Source of the DNA: Tanytarsus gracilentus
Taxonomy: Eukaryota; Arthropoda; Insecta; Diptera; Chironomidae
Direction: 5' to 3'
DNA: 64,000 nt
Assembly: GCA_038502055.1 (NCBI GenBank)
Contig: JAXRKN010000015.1
Coordinates: 62,001-126,000 of the forward strand
The translations under genes were made by a program, and so were the position numbers. The notes below the pieces were generated by a model that had not been told where the DNA came from, searched no databases, and saw only the letters and a program-made list of their open reading frames with translations. Positions 1 through 12,667 of this stretch are shown here, piece by piece (within the stretch, counting starts at the first letter, position 1; each line of letters starts with the position of its first letter).

Positions 1-215
1 TCTAATTTTTAAAAAGTTCAAATTTTCTTTTATATTTTTAAAAAGTTAAAAAATTTTCTTTCATATTTTTAAATTTTCAAATTTTTATTTTATATTTTTG
101 AAAAGTTCAAAAATTTTCTTTTTTCATTATTTTAAAAAGTTAAAAAATTTTCTTTCATATTTTTTAAAAATTCAAAATTTTCTTTCATATTTTTAAAAAT
201 TCTCAATTTTTTCTC
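1..215. repeat. AT-rich degenerate tandem repeat
   Basis: The words TTTTCTTTYATATTTTTAAA and AAAGTTCAAAAA or AAAGTTAAAAAA recur about every 55-60 bp, giving roughly four degenerate copies. No coding potential was seen. It is probably a low-complexity intronic minisatellite. Confidence 0.6.
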
Positions 216-643
216 CAAATCACTTTAAATCCCACACAACCCCTCAAACTACTCTCCTCAAATTGCGTTTTTCCGTTCTCAGCCGGTTCCGCTTGTTCGT
301 GTGATAGACTTAATGGCGATTTAACTCCTGCTAATGTTTGAACGTTAATGGATAATTGATTATTTCCCTCGCCATAAATTGAGAATCAAAATATTTTTTA
401 TCACGAAAAAGAAAAAATGTTTCGTGGCGTTTTTCCAAAAAAAATATTTTAAAAAGGCGTTGATGGGCAGAGAATAGAAAAGAGTGAAGGGAAAATTGTT
501 TTTGGGTTGATTGAAATGTTAAAAAATAGAAAAAAGAGTCAGAAAGGTTTTGCGGTTAATTGAAATAAATTTGAGTGTGAAACGGCGATGAAAATTTGAC
601 CGAACAGTGTTGGATAAAATTAATTAAAATCTTGATGAAAATT

Positions 644-741
644 CCAGGGATGAGAACTAGTAAAATTTAAGTGAACTGACGTACACTGGCGCACACTGAC
701 GTGCATTTACGATCTTTAGAAATGCTAGTTCTCACCCCTAG
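644..741. mobile_element. Short hAT-like MITE (CAGGG-TGAGAAC family)
   Basis: The ends are inverted copies: CCAGGGATGAGAACTAG at 644-660 and CTAGTTCTCACCCCTAG at 725-741. They are flanked by TGAAAATT on the left and TGAAAATC on the right, an 8-bp target duplication with one mismatch. CAGGG-like termini and 8-bp duplications are known traits of hAT elements. The 65-bp interior iterates ACTGACGT/ACTGGCGC-like words and cannot encode a protein. Confidence 0.65.
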
Positions 742-2444
742 TGAAAATCAATCTTTAGGGTTGAAAACTTTAAAGAATTTTTAAGGTGTTTAAATTTTTT
801 TGAACTCTTTTTAAAAATTGACAACCTAAAAATCCAGATTTTATCGACTTTTTTACCCTAATTAAAATTGACCTTTAAAAACTCTTCACTGACCCAATAA
901 ATAATCCCTTTCGTGTTCGCAAACTTTCAAAACATTTTAATGAAGCTTAATGTAATTTTCCTCATGTTCAACATAAACCTCTCAAACTATTTTTAGCAGC
1001 ACCGAAAATGCCCTCGAACTTTATCTCTCATTCATTCCAGTTTCAGTATCTACTTTTCTCATTTCCCACCTTTTTGAAACATTAATAAACTTTTTCACTC
1101 CTCATCGATTGCCATAATCAACATTTATAGCTCAACTCGAATTGTTAAAGTTTCTAAAGAATGTGAAAAAAAGTTTTTCCTTGTTTAACTTGATGTAATT
1201 TGATATCTGCTACTTAAATTATGGAGAAAATTCGTGAGTTGAAATTTTATGAATTTTGTGTTATTAAATTTGAAACTTTGATCTCTAAACCGCAATAAAA
1301 ATCCCACAAATACAAAAGTGTCGTAAGCTCAATTAATTGCGGATTATCGGAAAAAAAATATCTCATTTTCCATCCATCAAATTTCAGCATGAAAGGAAAG
1401 AAAATTTCCTCACATTTTCTTAATCCCCAATAACTCATCCTCGCATAAGCTTTCATTACCCTTCACATCATCATCGCATCAGCTTAAAGCTTTTCTCGAT
1501 TCTGCGACGTGCGAGACTTCCTCGTGAGAACAAATACAAATTTTATGTACTTTCACTGATAAATTACTCGACTGTGGAGAATTGACATCGTCACGATATG
1601 AAATGAATCATTTTCGGCATTATCATCATCATTATGTCACTCGACATTCTTTTTATGGGTTTGAGGGAAAAAAGGAAGAAAATTAGGTGGAAGTGAATTA
1701 GTGAAGAATTTTTTGTTGGGGAATTTTTGGAGGAAATTTGATGATATTTTAGTGATAATTTCTAAAAAAAATTTAATTCAATTTTTTTGTGGTAATTTTC
1801 CAATTTTTCAACTCCTCAATTTAGCTCACTTTAAATTCAACCCAAAATTTTCCTCACCCCAATTTCAAAACTTTTCATTTACTCTCTGAAAAATCGATAA
1901 AACTGAAAACTCTCAACAGGTTAAATTGAACCCGAAATTCTCAAACCACAAAACTCAATTTCACCGCCCACTTTCTCAATTCAACATAATTTCATGTAAT
2001 TAATCACTGTCTTCAAATGTACGAATTTATTGCCCTCGACAATGTCGCACACACAAATTTGCTGATGAGATAAGAAACAAAAAAAAAAGAAATAAAAGTG
2101 TGCGAAATTTTCTTTTATTGTCGAGTAAAAGCCAAAAGTTTTCTGCGATGATGATAAGGCGAGTAAAAAAAGGTGTAATAAATGCCTTCTATCAACATCC
2201 AATATGTTTTCTTTTGTGTGTTTTATGAGCGAGAAAAAAAGAGCTTTTTATTTGCATTATAAATTGTTGATGAGTCATTTGAGCTTCCATGTAACTCTTA
2301 ACTGCCTTTTATCACCTCGCTTGTGTTATTGCTGAGCTTGATGGGATTTTAGTGTGTTTGATTATAAATGAGAGGTGATGTTTGACATGGAGATGAGTCA
2401 ATGAAATATAAATGGATGAAGGGGGAGGGAAAAAGTGTGAATGA

Positions 2445-2765
2445 GATTTTTTAAAGTTCAAAAATCAATCTAAAAAATTATTAAAAAAATCAAATTAAAG
2501 TTCAAAAATCAATCTAAAAAAATTATTTTAAAATTTTATAAAAGTTTAGTTCAAAAATCAAATTAAAGTTCAAAAATCAAAAAATTTCAAACTTTATAAA
2601 ACTTTAGTTCAAAAATCAAATTTAAATTCAAAAATCAAAAAAAAATAAAATTTTATCAAAGTTTAATTAAAAAAATCAAATTAAAGTTCAAAAATCAATT
2701 AAAATAAATTTTTAAAATCAAATCAAAATTTATTAAAAAATTCAAATTAAGGTTCAATAATTGAC
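2445..2765. repeat. AT-rich tandem block (GTTCAAAAATCAA words)
   Basis: GTTCAAAAATCAA and AATTTTATAAAAGTTTA words repeat about six times with variable spacing. It is non-coding, probably replication-slippage sequence inside an intron. Confidence 0.55.
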
Positions 2766-3723
2766 CAAATTTAGGTGCAAATATAACGAATCAAGGGACA
2801 AGAAAATTTTGTCAATATTTAAAAAATAAATCAATCAAAATTTATTGAATTAAAATTTGCAATAAAGAATTTCCCACTCTTAAATCTAACAAAAAATTCT
2901 CTAAACGCCAATTCACAATATTTCTCACCCTGACTTGCAGGAAACGAACACAAAAAAATTAGCAAGCACCCAAATTGGCTTCATTAACTCCACATAACAT
3001 CATCTCGATTCTCTCTCACTAATTGATCTCGAAGGAATTTTCACACTTTTTCAGCTAATCAACCCAATGACTCGACACACTCATTCATGCCTATGCAAAT
3101 ATTTCCACAAAATAAATTTCATTGACCTTTTTTCATTTGTAAATCAAATTTTCGAGATTCTGATTCGACTTTTATGGAAATAAATTTTGTTTATTTGATG
3201 AATAATTTTTGCTCTTAGTGTTTGAACTTTGAGTTAAAAATTGTTTGAGGAAGAAATTTATTTTAAGGTAGAACTTTTTCCTCAATTAAATTACACAAAA
3301 TATTTTTAATTCAATTAAAGTTAAAAAATTTTGACACGATGTCAAAAGTCATCACACATCCCACGAGATTTACCTACACACACTTAAATTCCATCATCCG
3401 TATCATTGTTTAAATTCGCGCAGAAAAATTTCTCATTGAATAATTCATGAACTTCTGTTCGAAGTTTATTTTAAACGAGACGTCAAATTTATGATGTTTG
3501 CATAAGATTTAAGGAGAAAAAAGTCTTTCGTGTTATTTAAGAGCATTATAGATGGAAATTTTCGCTTGAGATTCTTTCGGGTAGAATTTATGGTAATGAA
3601 GGGATATGAATTATGGGCGGGTGGTTTTCTAAAATAAATTTCAGGTCGTTTTTGATTTCAAATAAATTTCACTAAATTTAAAATTATTTTAAAAATCAAA
3701 AATTTAAATTCCTCTTTTTTTAG

Positions 3724-6700
3724 ATCTACATCGGAGCCGTAAACAATCTCTACCAACTCACGCCAGATCTCGATATCAAAGCTCGAGACACGACCGGTCC
3801 CAAGCTCGATTCACCTTTTTGTGCGGCCGTCGAATGTGCATCGACAGTCAATCGTCGCATCACCGACAATATCAATAAAGTTCTTCTTATCGATTACATG
3901 GGATCGCGGGTGATAGCATGCGGCAGTTTACTTCAGGGCGTCTGCACGGTCCGCTCCATGCAAAATATTTCAATTATCGATCAGGATGGCCAGGAAGCGG
4001 TTGTGTCGAATGAAGAGAGTGGTTCGACGGTGGCTTTCATAGCGCCCGGTCCGCCCGCGCCTCCCTCGACCATGGTCATGTATGTCGGTGTGACTTACCT
4101 CAACAACTCACCATATCGCGGTGAAATCCCCGCAGTCTCGAGTCGAAGTCTACAGAAAGAGCGAATGTTTCAAATCGCAGTCAGTCACGTCACGACCGGC
4201 ACGCGAATGTACATCAACACATTCGCACGCGAAACATATCCCGTGAACTACGTCTATGGCTTCTCATCCGAGCGCTTTTCATACTTTGTAACATTCCAAA
4301 TGAAGCACACAAATGGTCAATCGAACGAGTGGATCAGTAAGCTTGTGAGGTTGTGTCAAGAGGACAGCAATTACTATTCGTACACTGAAATTCCAATCGA
4401 GTGTATTGGCGAGGACGGAACAAAGTATAACAAAGTCGAAGCCGCTTATTTGGGACGACCTGGACAGGATCTTGCGGAGAGTTTGAACATTCAAACGAGC
4501 GATGATGTTTTATTTGCGATTTTCAGTCAAGCTAATGGAAAAGTCAGCACGAATAAAACGGCGATGTGCGTTTACTCGTTGAGGTATGAAAATATTTATT
4601 CATCTTGTAACAAAATTAAATTTCATCATTTTCAGATCAATCCGTCGCAAGTTCATGCAGAACATCAAAGCGTGCTTCAACGGCGACGGTTCACGAGGTC
4701 TCGACTTTATTTCGCCAAACATGAAATGCGTCGTAACTCGACTTCAATCGTTGAGTGAAGATTTTTGTGGTCTCGACGTGAATTCACCTCTCGGTGGTGA
4801 GACACCAGTCACTTCCACAGCCGCAGCTACTTTCAACACTAAAATCTCATCAATCGCCGCTACGACAACTTCAAGTTTCACTGTCGCATTTATTGGCACA
4901 AAACGTGGACATTTAAAGAAATTAGTTGTCGAGAGTTCAACGACAGCTGTCGAGTATGCGGACATTCCGATCGATGAAGGCTCGCGAGTTAACGCTGACA
5001 TGTTTTTCGATAAAAAGGAAATGAATGTTTATGTGATGACGGAAAATAAAATCAGTAAAGTTCGAGTGCACGAGTGCAGTGTCCACAAGACCTGCGGCGA
5101 ATGTCTCTTGGCTAGGGATCCTTACTGTGGATGGTGCAGCATGGAAAATAAGTGCACGCTAAGGACAAATTGTCAGGACGACGGAGCAGATCCGCTTTTC
5201 TGGGTCAACTACAAAAATGGCAAATGCACTTCGATCACTTCAGTCACTCCGCATCAACTTCAGCGAACAACGGCGAGAAATCTTGAGCTTGTTATTGATC
5301 ATTTGCCAAATCTAAAGGAGCATCTGGTTTGCGCTTTCTCGACTAAGGAGAAAACGATTGTCACAAATGCTACGAGAAATGGAAATATCATCAATTGCAC
5401 GACACCGAGGACAGACTTACTGCCGCAAATTGAACAGGGAAAACGTGAGTTGGAAATTTATTAAATTTTATAAAAAAAATATTTGTCAACAACTTTCGTG
5501 TAAATTTCCACATAACACCTTTTTGTGGTTTCAATGACAAAAAAATCCCACATAAAAATTCCAACTTTTCATCTCACGCAGCACGACATAATTATTTTCT
5601 CCTTATCACACGTTCAAAAAGTGTCAGAAAAGAATTTTTTTCTTGGTAACGCCTTGAAAATCCTTCACACGCTATGGATAGCAATTTTTTCACTTCAAAA
5701 TGAGAAAATAAGAAAAAGTAAACATCATAAAAAATAAAACAGAAAGGGAGGAAAATTCTTATAGGAATTTTTGAAGGCAAAAGGGGTTAAAAAATATTTT
5801 CATCCCCTCAAAAAAATCTTTTTAATGAAATATTTTTAAAAATGTGATCTTAAAAATTTATTAAAAAATTTCTCAAAATTTTCCATCACCCCTAAGTTCC
5901 AACCTCATTCGTACACCTGTCTTATAAGAATCTTATAAGAATTTTTGAAGGCAAAAAAGGTTCAAAAATATCAAGGGCTGAGAACATAGAGGTAGCTGGG
6001 CCCGCAAAGGCCCGTAAAGGCCCGTCAGGGCCCGTGAAGGCCCGCCAAGGCCCGTGAAGGCCCGCCAAGGCCCGTGAAGGCCCACCAAGGCCCGCCAAGG
6101 CTCTTGATGGCCCGTAATGGCCCGTCAAGGCCCGTGAGGCCCGCAAGGCCGTCAAAATCTAAAAATTAAGTATAAATAATTTTTTTTTAGGGGGCAAGTG
6201 GGTGGGCCGGGGGTTTTGTGTTCTCAGCCCTGGAAAAATATTAACATCCCATCAAAAAAAATTTAATTAAATTTTTTTAAAAATGTGTTCTTAAAAATTT
6301 ATTAAAAAATTTCTCAAAATTTTCCTTCACCCCTAAGTTACAACCCCCTTCGTACACCTTTCTTATAGGAATCTTGTGGGGAATTTTTAGAAGACAAAAG
6401 GGGTTAAAAAGTATTTTTTATAAAATTTGTTCTTAAAAATTTAAAAAATATATTTTTAAATATTTTCTTTAACCCCTAAGTTACAACCTCCTTCGTCCAC
6501 CTTTCTTATAGGAATCTTGTGGGGAATTTTTGAAAGCAAAAGATGTTAAAAAAATTTTCAAAAATGTTCCTACATATAAAAAACTTTTTAATGAATTTTT
6601 TTAAAAATTTATTATAAAATTTCTGAATATTTTCCTTCACCCCTAAGTTCCAACCCCCTTCGTCCACCTCACCCCACTCACTTCCATTAAAATATGTTTT

Positions 6701-9700
6701 TTCTCATCTTATTCTCTTTTATTTTCTCCTCAGATCACTTCACAGCGAGATTGAGTGTAAAAACGGCAAGCGGTCCCGACCTTGTGTTCACCAACTTTAC
6801 ATTCTTCGACTGTTCGACTCATCTCTCATGCACCCGCTGCGTATCATCGCTTTTCCCATGGTATGAAGAATAAACTTTTTTTATTTCGAATTTAATTTGA
6901 TTTTTTTAAATCATCAAACAGTGATTGGTGTGTCGACACTCATCGTTGTACTCATGACACGGCTGAAAATTGCCGCAATGACATCATGGTCAATGGTGTC
7001 AATCGAATGGGTCCATCCTATCGTTCAGGTCCCGCGTTTTGTCCCGCCATCAATGTCACCGACTTGGGCACTGAAATTCTCGTTCCGGCTGGCGTCAAGA
7101 GATCCGTAAAAGTTCGCGTACACGTCATTGGCCATTCAATCGTTCAAACACGTTATGTGTGTCAATTCAACATCGAGGGACGTGTCTCAAGTGTCAATGC
7201 ACAACTGCTCGGCGATACAATCTATTGTGACTCGATGGAGTTCATGTACACGTCGAAGCCCGCTCATATCACGGCACCGTTCGCTGTCATTTGGGATGGT
7301 GCCAAGCCTTTGGATAATCCGCATAATATTCATGTCGTGATTTACAGGTGAGAAGAAGATTTAAAAAGTTTTTAGAAATTAAAGCTGACTTTATCTCCAT
7401 GTTTAAAGGTGTCGTGACATGGCCGATAGTTGCGGTATGTGCCTCGCTCTCCCCGCTAAATACATGTGCGGTTGGTGTTCATCGTCCAATACATGCGAGG
7501 TCGAAGAGCAATGCAAAACGGAAGGCACTGTCGATTGGCTAAATCGAATGCAAACATGTCCGAATCCCGAAATCCACAGCTTCAGTCCGAAGACGGGACC
7601 ATGGGAGGGCGGCACGAATATCACGATAACTGGCATTAATTTGGGAAAGAATTTCAGCGACATTTATTCGGGTGTGAAAATTGCTGGAATTGATTGTTTG
7701 CCTTATAAGGAACTTTATCTGGACACGAGGCAAATTGTGTGTAGGGTTGATGGTCCTGGAACGATGGCTTACCGAGCTGGAAAAATTGTCGTGCAAGTTC
7801 AAGATTTTAGAGGTGAGATTTTTTTATTTAATTGATTATTTTATTTAATTAAATATTTTTAGGTGAATCACGCGGTGACTTTGAGTTTGTCGATCCAGTA
7901 ATTCACGATTTTGAGCCTAAATTCGGTCCAATTTCGGGTGGAACTCGAATTCACATTCGTGGTAATCACTTAAACGCTGGCAGCTTAATTAAAGCATCAA
8001 TCAATGGAATGCGATGTGAAATTCTAACCACAGATATCAAAGACGCGTTCTGCAGGACTTCACCGTCGAACGCTAAAAATCGTGGATTTTTAAAAATGGA
8101 ATTTGACTCTGGTGAACGTCAATTAAGCAGCGTGCAATTTGAGTATGTTGAAGATCCAATCATACTCTACTCAACGAGCGGAATCAACAATGAAATGTTC
8201 CCCAAAGGCATTCCATCGGGCGGCATCAAAGTTTCTGTTTATGGCAAAAATTTCAACTCAATTCAATCGCCATCAATGTACGTCTACTATCGCGATAGAA
8301 TGTTCAACTCGCCGTGTGTTATAGTCAAGGACGATTTAATGGTTTGTGACTCGCCGGTGATTGAAATGGATATACCGATGTTGAATGGTGATAGCCCGCA
8401 GACTTTACAATTGAAGCGAACGAGGAGAAGTTATGGATCGCCGTATACACTTAGATTACAGGATTTTAGTCCACTTAGTGACTCCTACGCACTCGCATTA
8501 TCCACTGAACCACTCGCTGGAGATGCACTTGAAAAATGGCTCTCGGGTGATCATCCTCTGCATCTTGAATATGGATTTCAAATGGACGACGTGATTGCAA
8601 CGCAAAATCTAAGTAAATCTCAACTTCAACCATTTCAACTCTTCCCCGATCCCGTCTATAATGTCTTTAGCGAGAAGAAATATTTTAATAACGAATATTT
8701 GACGATTAATGGACGAAATCTTGATAGAGCATGCAAAGAGACAGACGTAACGGTCATGATTGGATCTTACATATGTAACATAACTTCTTTATCACGACAA
8801 CAATTAACTTGCAAGCCGCCGATAGACGGAATCGATGACACAAATGTGGTCGTTAAAATTGGACAAAATCTAGAATTTAATATTGGAATTTTGAGCTATG
8901 CTCAGCCGTCGATTTTAGATAATTTAGGAAAGCACGCGCTGATTTTCATCACAGTTGCGATAATTATTGTGACAGTTTTCATAATTGGACTTTTAATTGC
9001 GTATAAAAAGAAGACAAGCGAGTCTAATCGAGTGCTCAAAAATATGCAAGAACAAATGGACATTCTCGAGCTTCGAGTCGCCGCCGAGTGCAAAGAAGCT
9101 TTCGCTGAACTTCAAACTGAAATGACTGACTTGACTGGCGATCTAACTTCCGGTGGAATTCCACTTTTGAGCTATCAAAAGTACGCGATGAACATTCTGT
9201 TCCCGAATGTCGGAGATCACGATAAATTGCTGCAAGAGAGAATTGAACTGGTGAGAAAGGAGAAGGGATTGAGACTTTTCGGGCAGCTGATTATGAACAA
9301 GACATTTTTGTTGCTTTTTATTAGGACTTTGGAGAGCAATCGGTGAGTTGGAAATTTATATAAATTTTTATGGGTTTTTTAAATGAGTTCAAATTTTTTA
9401 AAAACGTTAACATTTTCATATGAAATTTTTTGTAATTGTCCATCTCTGGGGATTACATTGACATCTTTGATCATTTCCAACTTCAATTTGGTTCTTTGCA
9501 TTGTTCTTCAGCGTCTTGAATGATTTCTACGACTTTTGAGTTGTCCATGTAAGCTTGGTGGTAATCAGTTGTGCAAGGATTTTCCTCCAGCGTTAAAGTT
9601 ACAAGTTCTAATCCACTAAATGCGCCTTTTTCGATGTAGGTTATGTTGTTTCTACTCAGCACTAACGCCTGCAATTTGTTGTCGAATTCTTTTAAATCGT

Positions 9701-12667
9701 CGATTGTGATTTTTTGAATATTTGTTTGATGAATTAGAATATTTTTAATATTCTTGAAGAATTTCGTGAGTCCGCGAGGAAAAAAGTTAACTTTCTTCTT
9801 CACAGCTAAAAATCCAATCACGTCGGTGTTGTTGAAAAAACTCACATGTTGACCTTGAACTTCTGTGATTTCTTGATCGTCATCGGATGTCGTGGACTCA
9901 AATTTCGCTGTTTCACAACAATATCCGAATTTGTAAAATTTAAATTTACACTCAAGCACGAAACTTTCATGTCCACCCCAAAAAATTGCCAATAAAGCGA
10001 GAAAGATGAAGATTTTCATATTTTATATCTTTTCTATTGAAATTCTGAAGTTTAACTGAAACTCACGCAAAGACTCAATTTATATTTACGAAAATCTTGT
10101 TACAATTACATCCTTTTCGACTCGCGTGATTTTGAACGAATGAGAATTTTATCTATGAGAACGTTATTGTTCTTTAAAAAGAGGTTTCGAGTGAGATACC
10201 GGGAATCCCGGAATTTAAAAAAAAATTAATCCCGATCTCGCAGGATTGAAAAGAGTGTTGCTTGTGTATCCGCCGGAAATTCTGTAAAATTCTGAAAAAT
10301 TCCAGAGAATTCATAAAATTCCATAGAATTTCAATAGAAAAATTTCTTTAGAATTTTCTTAGAATTTCTATAAAAAAATTCTCCATATAATTTCTATCGA
10401 AAATTTAGTTTAAAGTAATCAAGGGTTTTAAATCAAAATATATCAAAAAATCAAGTTTTAAATTATTTTATTTAATAATTTCCATGCGGAATGTTTTTCA
10501 TAAAGTGCAATAATTTTATATTTAAAATGTTGGAGAATATTGGACTGTTTTTGGAGTTATTTCCCCCCTTGAATTTCTCTTTATGAAGATCCCGGGATTA
10601 ACATCTTTTCTTTCCCGGGATTTTTAAATTTGAAATCCCGGGAGATTTTTGAAACCTCTATTTTTGAACTCATTTAAATTGCTGCTATAAAAAAGTTTAA
10701 ATTAATTTTCTAAATTGGACCATTTGGTCTAATAGAAAAACTAATCCAAAATAACCATTTGAATATTTTTCAGCTATTTCTCAATGCGTGAACGCGTAAA
10801 CGTCGCATCCCTCATCATGATCACGCTCCAATCAAAACTCGAGTACTGCACGGACATTCTCAAGACTCTTTTAGCCGAACTCATTGAAAAGTGCATTGAC
10901 GGCAAATCGCATCCAAAACTTCTTCTCCGTCGAACGGAATCAGTGGCTGAAAAAATGCTCAGCGCATGGTTCACATTTTTACTCCATAAATTCCTTAAAG
11001 AGTGCGCGGGTGAGCCACTTTATATGCTCTTCCAAGCGCTCAAGTCGCAAGTCGACAAGGGACCAGTGGACGCGATTACTCACGAGGCGAGATATTCGTT
11101 GAGCGAGGAGAAACTCATTCGGCAGCTGATCGAGTACAAAATCATGTCAATATTTGCGTCAATCGCACAGCCGCCAATTTTCTGCAATAACTTGGATAAC
11201 ATGACGAGTGAAAATGTGCCGGTAAAAGTGCTCGATTGCGACACAATTTCACAGGTGAGAAAACTTTTTTAAATGATTAAAATTTTCTAATAAATTTTCT
11301 CTTTCTAAAAAGGTGAAAGAAAAAATTCTCGATCAAATCTATCGAGCATGTCCATACAGTCAACGTCCAAAGCGCGACGAGGTGGATCTCGAGTGGCGAA
11401 CCGGCAGCTCTGGCCGCGTAATTCTCTACGACGAAGACTCAACGTCCAAGTCCGACAGCGAGTGGAAGAAGCTCAACACATTGTACCATTATCGCGTCCC
11501 CGATGGCGCATTCCTGACACTCGTCAGCAAGCAACAGTCGAGCAATTACAATTTATCGATTTTAAGTGAGAAAAATGAAAAATCAGCTTACAAATATGAA
11601 ACATTAAATTCATCGAAATACAATTCAGCATCGCCACCTTTTAGTCGCGCCGGATCGCCGCTCAATTACGATTCCGGTGAGAATGGCGTCAAGTATTGGC
11701 ACTTGGTGAAGCATCATGACTCCGAGCAGAAGGAAGGCGAACGGGTTGACAAGCTTGTCAGTGAAATTTATCTAACGCGATTGCTCGCGACAAAAGGTGA
11801 GAAATTTCTTAAATTTATGATTAATTTTTAATTATTTTTATTTTCAAGGCGCCGTTCAAAAGTTCGTCGACGATCTGATTGAGACAATCTTCAGCACTGC
11901 CCATCGCGGTTCCGCCCTTCCACTTGCCATTAAGTACATTTTCGATTTCCTCGACGATCAAGCCATGCTGCATGGCATCACTGATCCACAGGTTGTGCAC
12001 ACATGGAAATCAAACTCATTGCCATTGAGGTGAGATTTAAAATGTTTTTAAGAAATTAAATTAATAATTTTTTTCCAGATTCTGGGTGAATTTAATTAAA
12101 AATCCGAATTTTGTGTTCGACGTTCATAAGTCGAACATTGTCGACTCATGTCTGTCGGTTGTAGCGCAAACCTTCATGGACTCGTGTTCAACATCAGACC
12201 ATCGATTAGGTGAGTTGAAATTAATTAAATTAACTAAACTTTACTAATTAAAATTTACAGGCAAAGACTCACCAAGCTCAAAGCTTCTCTACGCCAAAGA
12301 TATTCCATGTTACCGCGAGTGGGTGGAACGCTACTATTGTGATATTCGTGACATGCCGGCCATATCAGATCAGGACATGAATGCCATGCTCAATGAGGAG
12401 TCGAGAGTAAGTGTAATGACTCTTTTTATTCTCTTTTTAAAACATTAAATTTCAAAAATTTTAAACTCAAATTTTTAACATATCTTTTTAAACTTTTAGC
12501 TTCACACAACTGAATTTAACACAAACAACGCCCTACACGAGCTCTACACCTACGCCGTCAAATACAATGAGCAATTATCGGTGACGCTCTTCGAGGACGA
12601 ATTCTCCAAAAAGCAACGATTACCATCGAAATTGAATCAAATTCACAGCATAATGTCGTGTGAATAG
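3724..12667 (+). CDS. PlexA: Plexin A, semaphorin receptor (12 exons, N-terminus missing)
   Basis: Single-pass receptor for class 1 semaphorins in axon guidance. The cytoplasmic half is a split Ras/Rap GAP interrupted by a Rho-GTPase-binding domain. Exons joined at GT-AG sites: 3724-4583, 4636-5444, 6734-6860, 6922-7347, 7409-7812, 7863-9342, 10774-11254, 11313-11796, 11849-12029, 12079-12209, 12261-12406, 12500-12667. They total 5697 bp in one frame, 1898 residues plus stop. Order: sema (starts IYIGAVNNLYQL), PSI-1 near residue 435 (CGECLLARDPYCGWC), PSI-2, PSI-3, four IPT repeats, a TM near 1232-1258, then the GAP with HPKLLLRRTESVAEKML and a conserved tail from GSALPLAIKYIFDFL. The cytoplasmic wording is closer to A-type than B-type plexins. 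An RTRR furin-like site lies near residue 1060, an unusual feature for A type. The signal peptide and first sema residues are outside the window. Confidence 0.93.
5445..6733 (+). repeat. PlexA intron 2 with about four tandem ~150-170 bp units
   Basis: The block CCTAAGTTNCAACC followed by CTTCGTNCACCT and then CTTATARGAATC occurs near 5893, 6332, 6475 and 6645. Between copies are shared AAAAGGGGTTAAAAA and TTAAAAATTTATTAAAAAAT stretches. The long first interval is explained by a MITE inserted at 5972-6233. No exon is visible in this intron. Confidence 0.6.
5972..6233. mobile_element. hAT-like MITE carrying a GGCCCG word array
   Basis: Ends are CAAGGGCTGAGAACA on the left and TGTTCTCAGCCCTGG on the right. 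Perfect 8-bp flanks AAAAATAT lie at 5964-5971 and 6234-6241. The interior repeats AAGGCCCGTG/AAGGCCCGCC about fifteen times and is far more GC-rich than the surroundings. The termini match the element at 644-741, but the interior is unrelated to it. Confidence 0.75.
9431..9448. mobile_element. Solo right end of the CAGAGATGG hAT-like MITE family
   Basis: TGTAATTGTCCATCTCTG matches the right terminus of the complete element at 16271-16418. No matching left end was found nearby, so this is a relic. It lies inside PlexA intron 6. Confidence 0.45.
9483..10019 (-). CDS. Small secreted LRR protein nested in a PlexA intron
   Basis: One exon, 178 residues. It starts MKIFIFLALLAIFWGG, a clear signal peptide. 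Then comes the N-terminal module shared with the LRR genes at 32.6 and 50.9 kb: CKF...YC, a DDQEIT-like patch, a G-x-H motif and FFPRGLTKFFKNI. Two or three leucine-rich repeats follow (LQALVLSRNNITYIEKGAF), then a capping Cys pair (CTTDY and EEQCKE). It lies entirely inside the 9343-10773 intron of PlexA on the opposite strand. A TATA-like TATAAATTGAG lies about 70 bp upstream of the ATG. The function is unknown; extracellular binding is plausible from the LRR fold. Its start follows directly from the signal peptide. Confidence 0.8.
   Translation of the reverse strand: MKIFIFLALLAIFWGGHESFVLECKFKFYKFGYCCETAKFESTTSDDDQEITEVQGQHVSFFNNTDVIGFLAVKKKVNFFPRGLTKFFKNIKNILIHQTNIQKITIDDLKEFDNKLQALVLSRNNITYIEKGAFSGLELVTLTLEENPCTTDYHQAYMDNSKVVEIIQDAEEQCKEPN
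10181..10661. mobile_element. Inverted-repeat element with CCCGGGATT words
   Basis: The left end AGAGGTTTC (10181-10190) is matched inverted by GAAACCTCT near 10650-10661. The interior contains several CCCGGGATT or GGGATTAA words and AGAATTTC iterations. It lies in PlexA intron 6, upstream of the nested LRR gene. No target duplication could be recognised. Confidence 0.5.

Larger units (their letters stand above)
216..3723. other. Gene-free stretch upstream of the first visible PlexA exon
   Basis: No convincing exon, RNA gene or promoter was found. The plexin exon at 3724 begins inside the sema domain after a splice acceptor, so this is most simply the preceding intron, with the signal-peptide exon to the left of the window. 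The stretch holds one small hAT-like MITE (644-741) and an AT-rich tandem block (about 2445-2765). Short ORFs here are AT-rich and look non-coding. Confidence 0.5.

Noticed and set aside
5922..6155. Minus-strand ORF rich in GPSRALAGL
   Set aside because: A reading of the AAGGCCCG word array inside a MITE.
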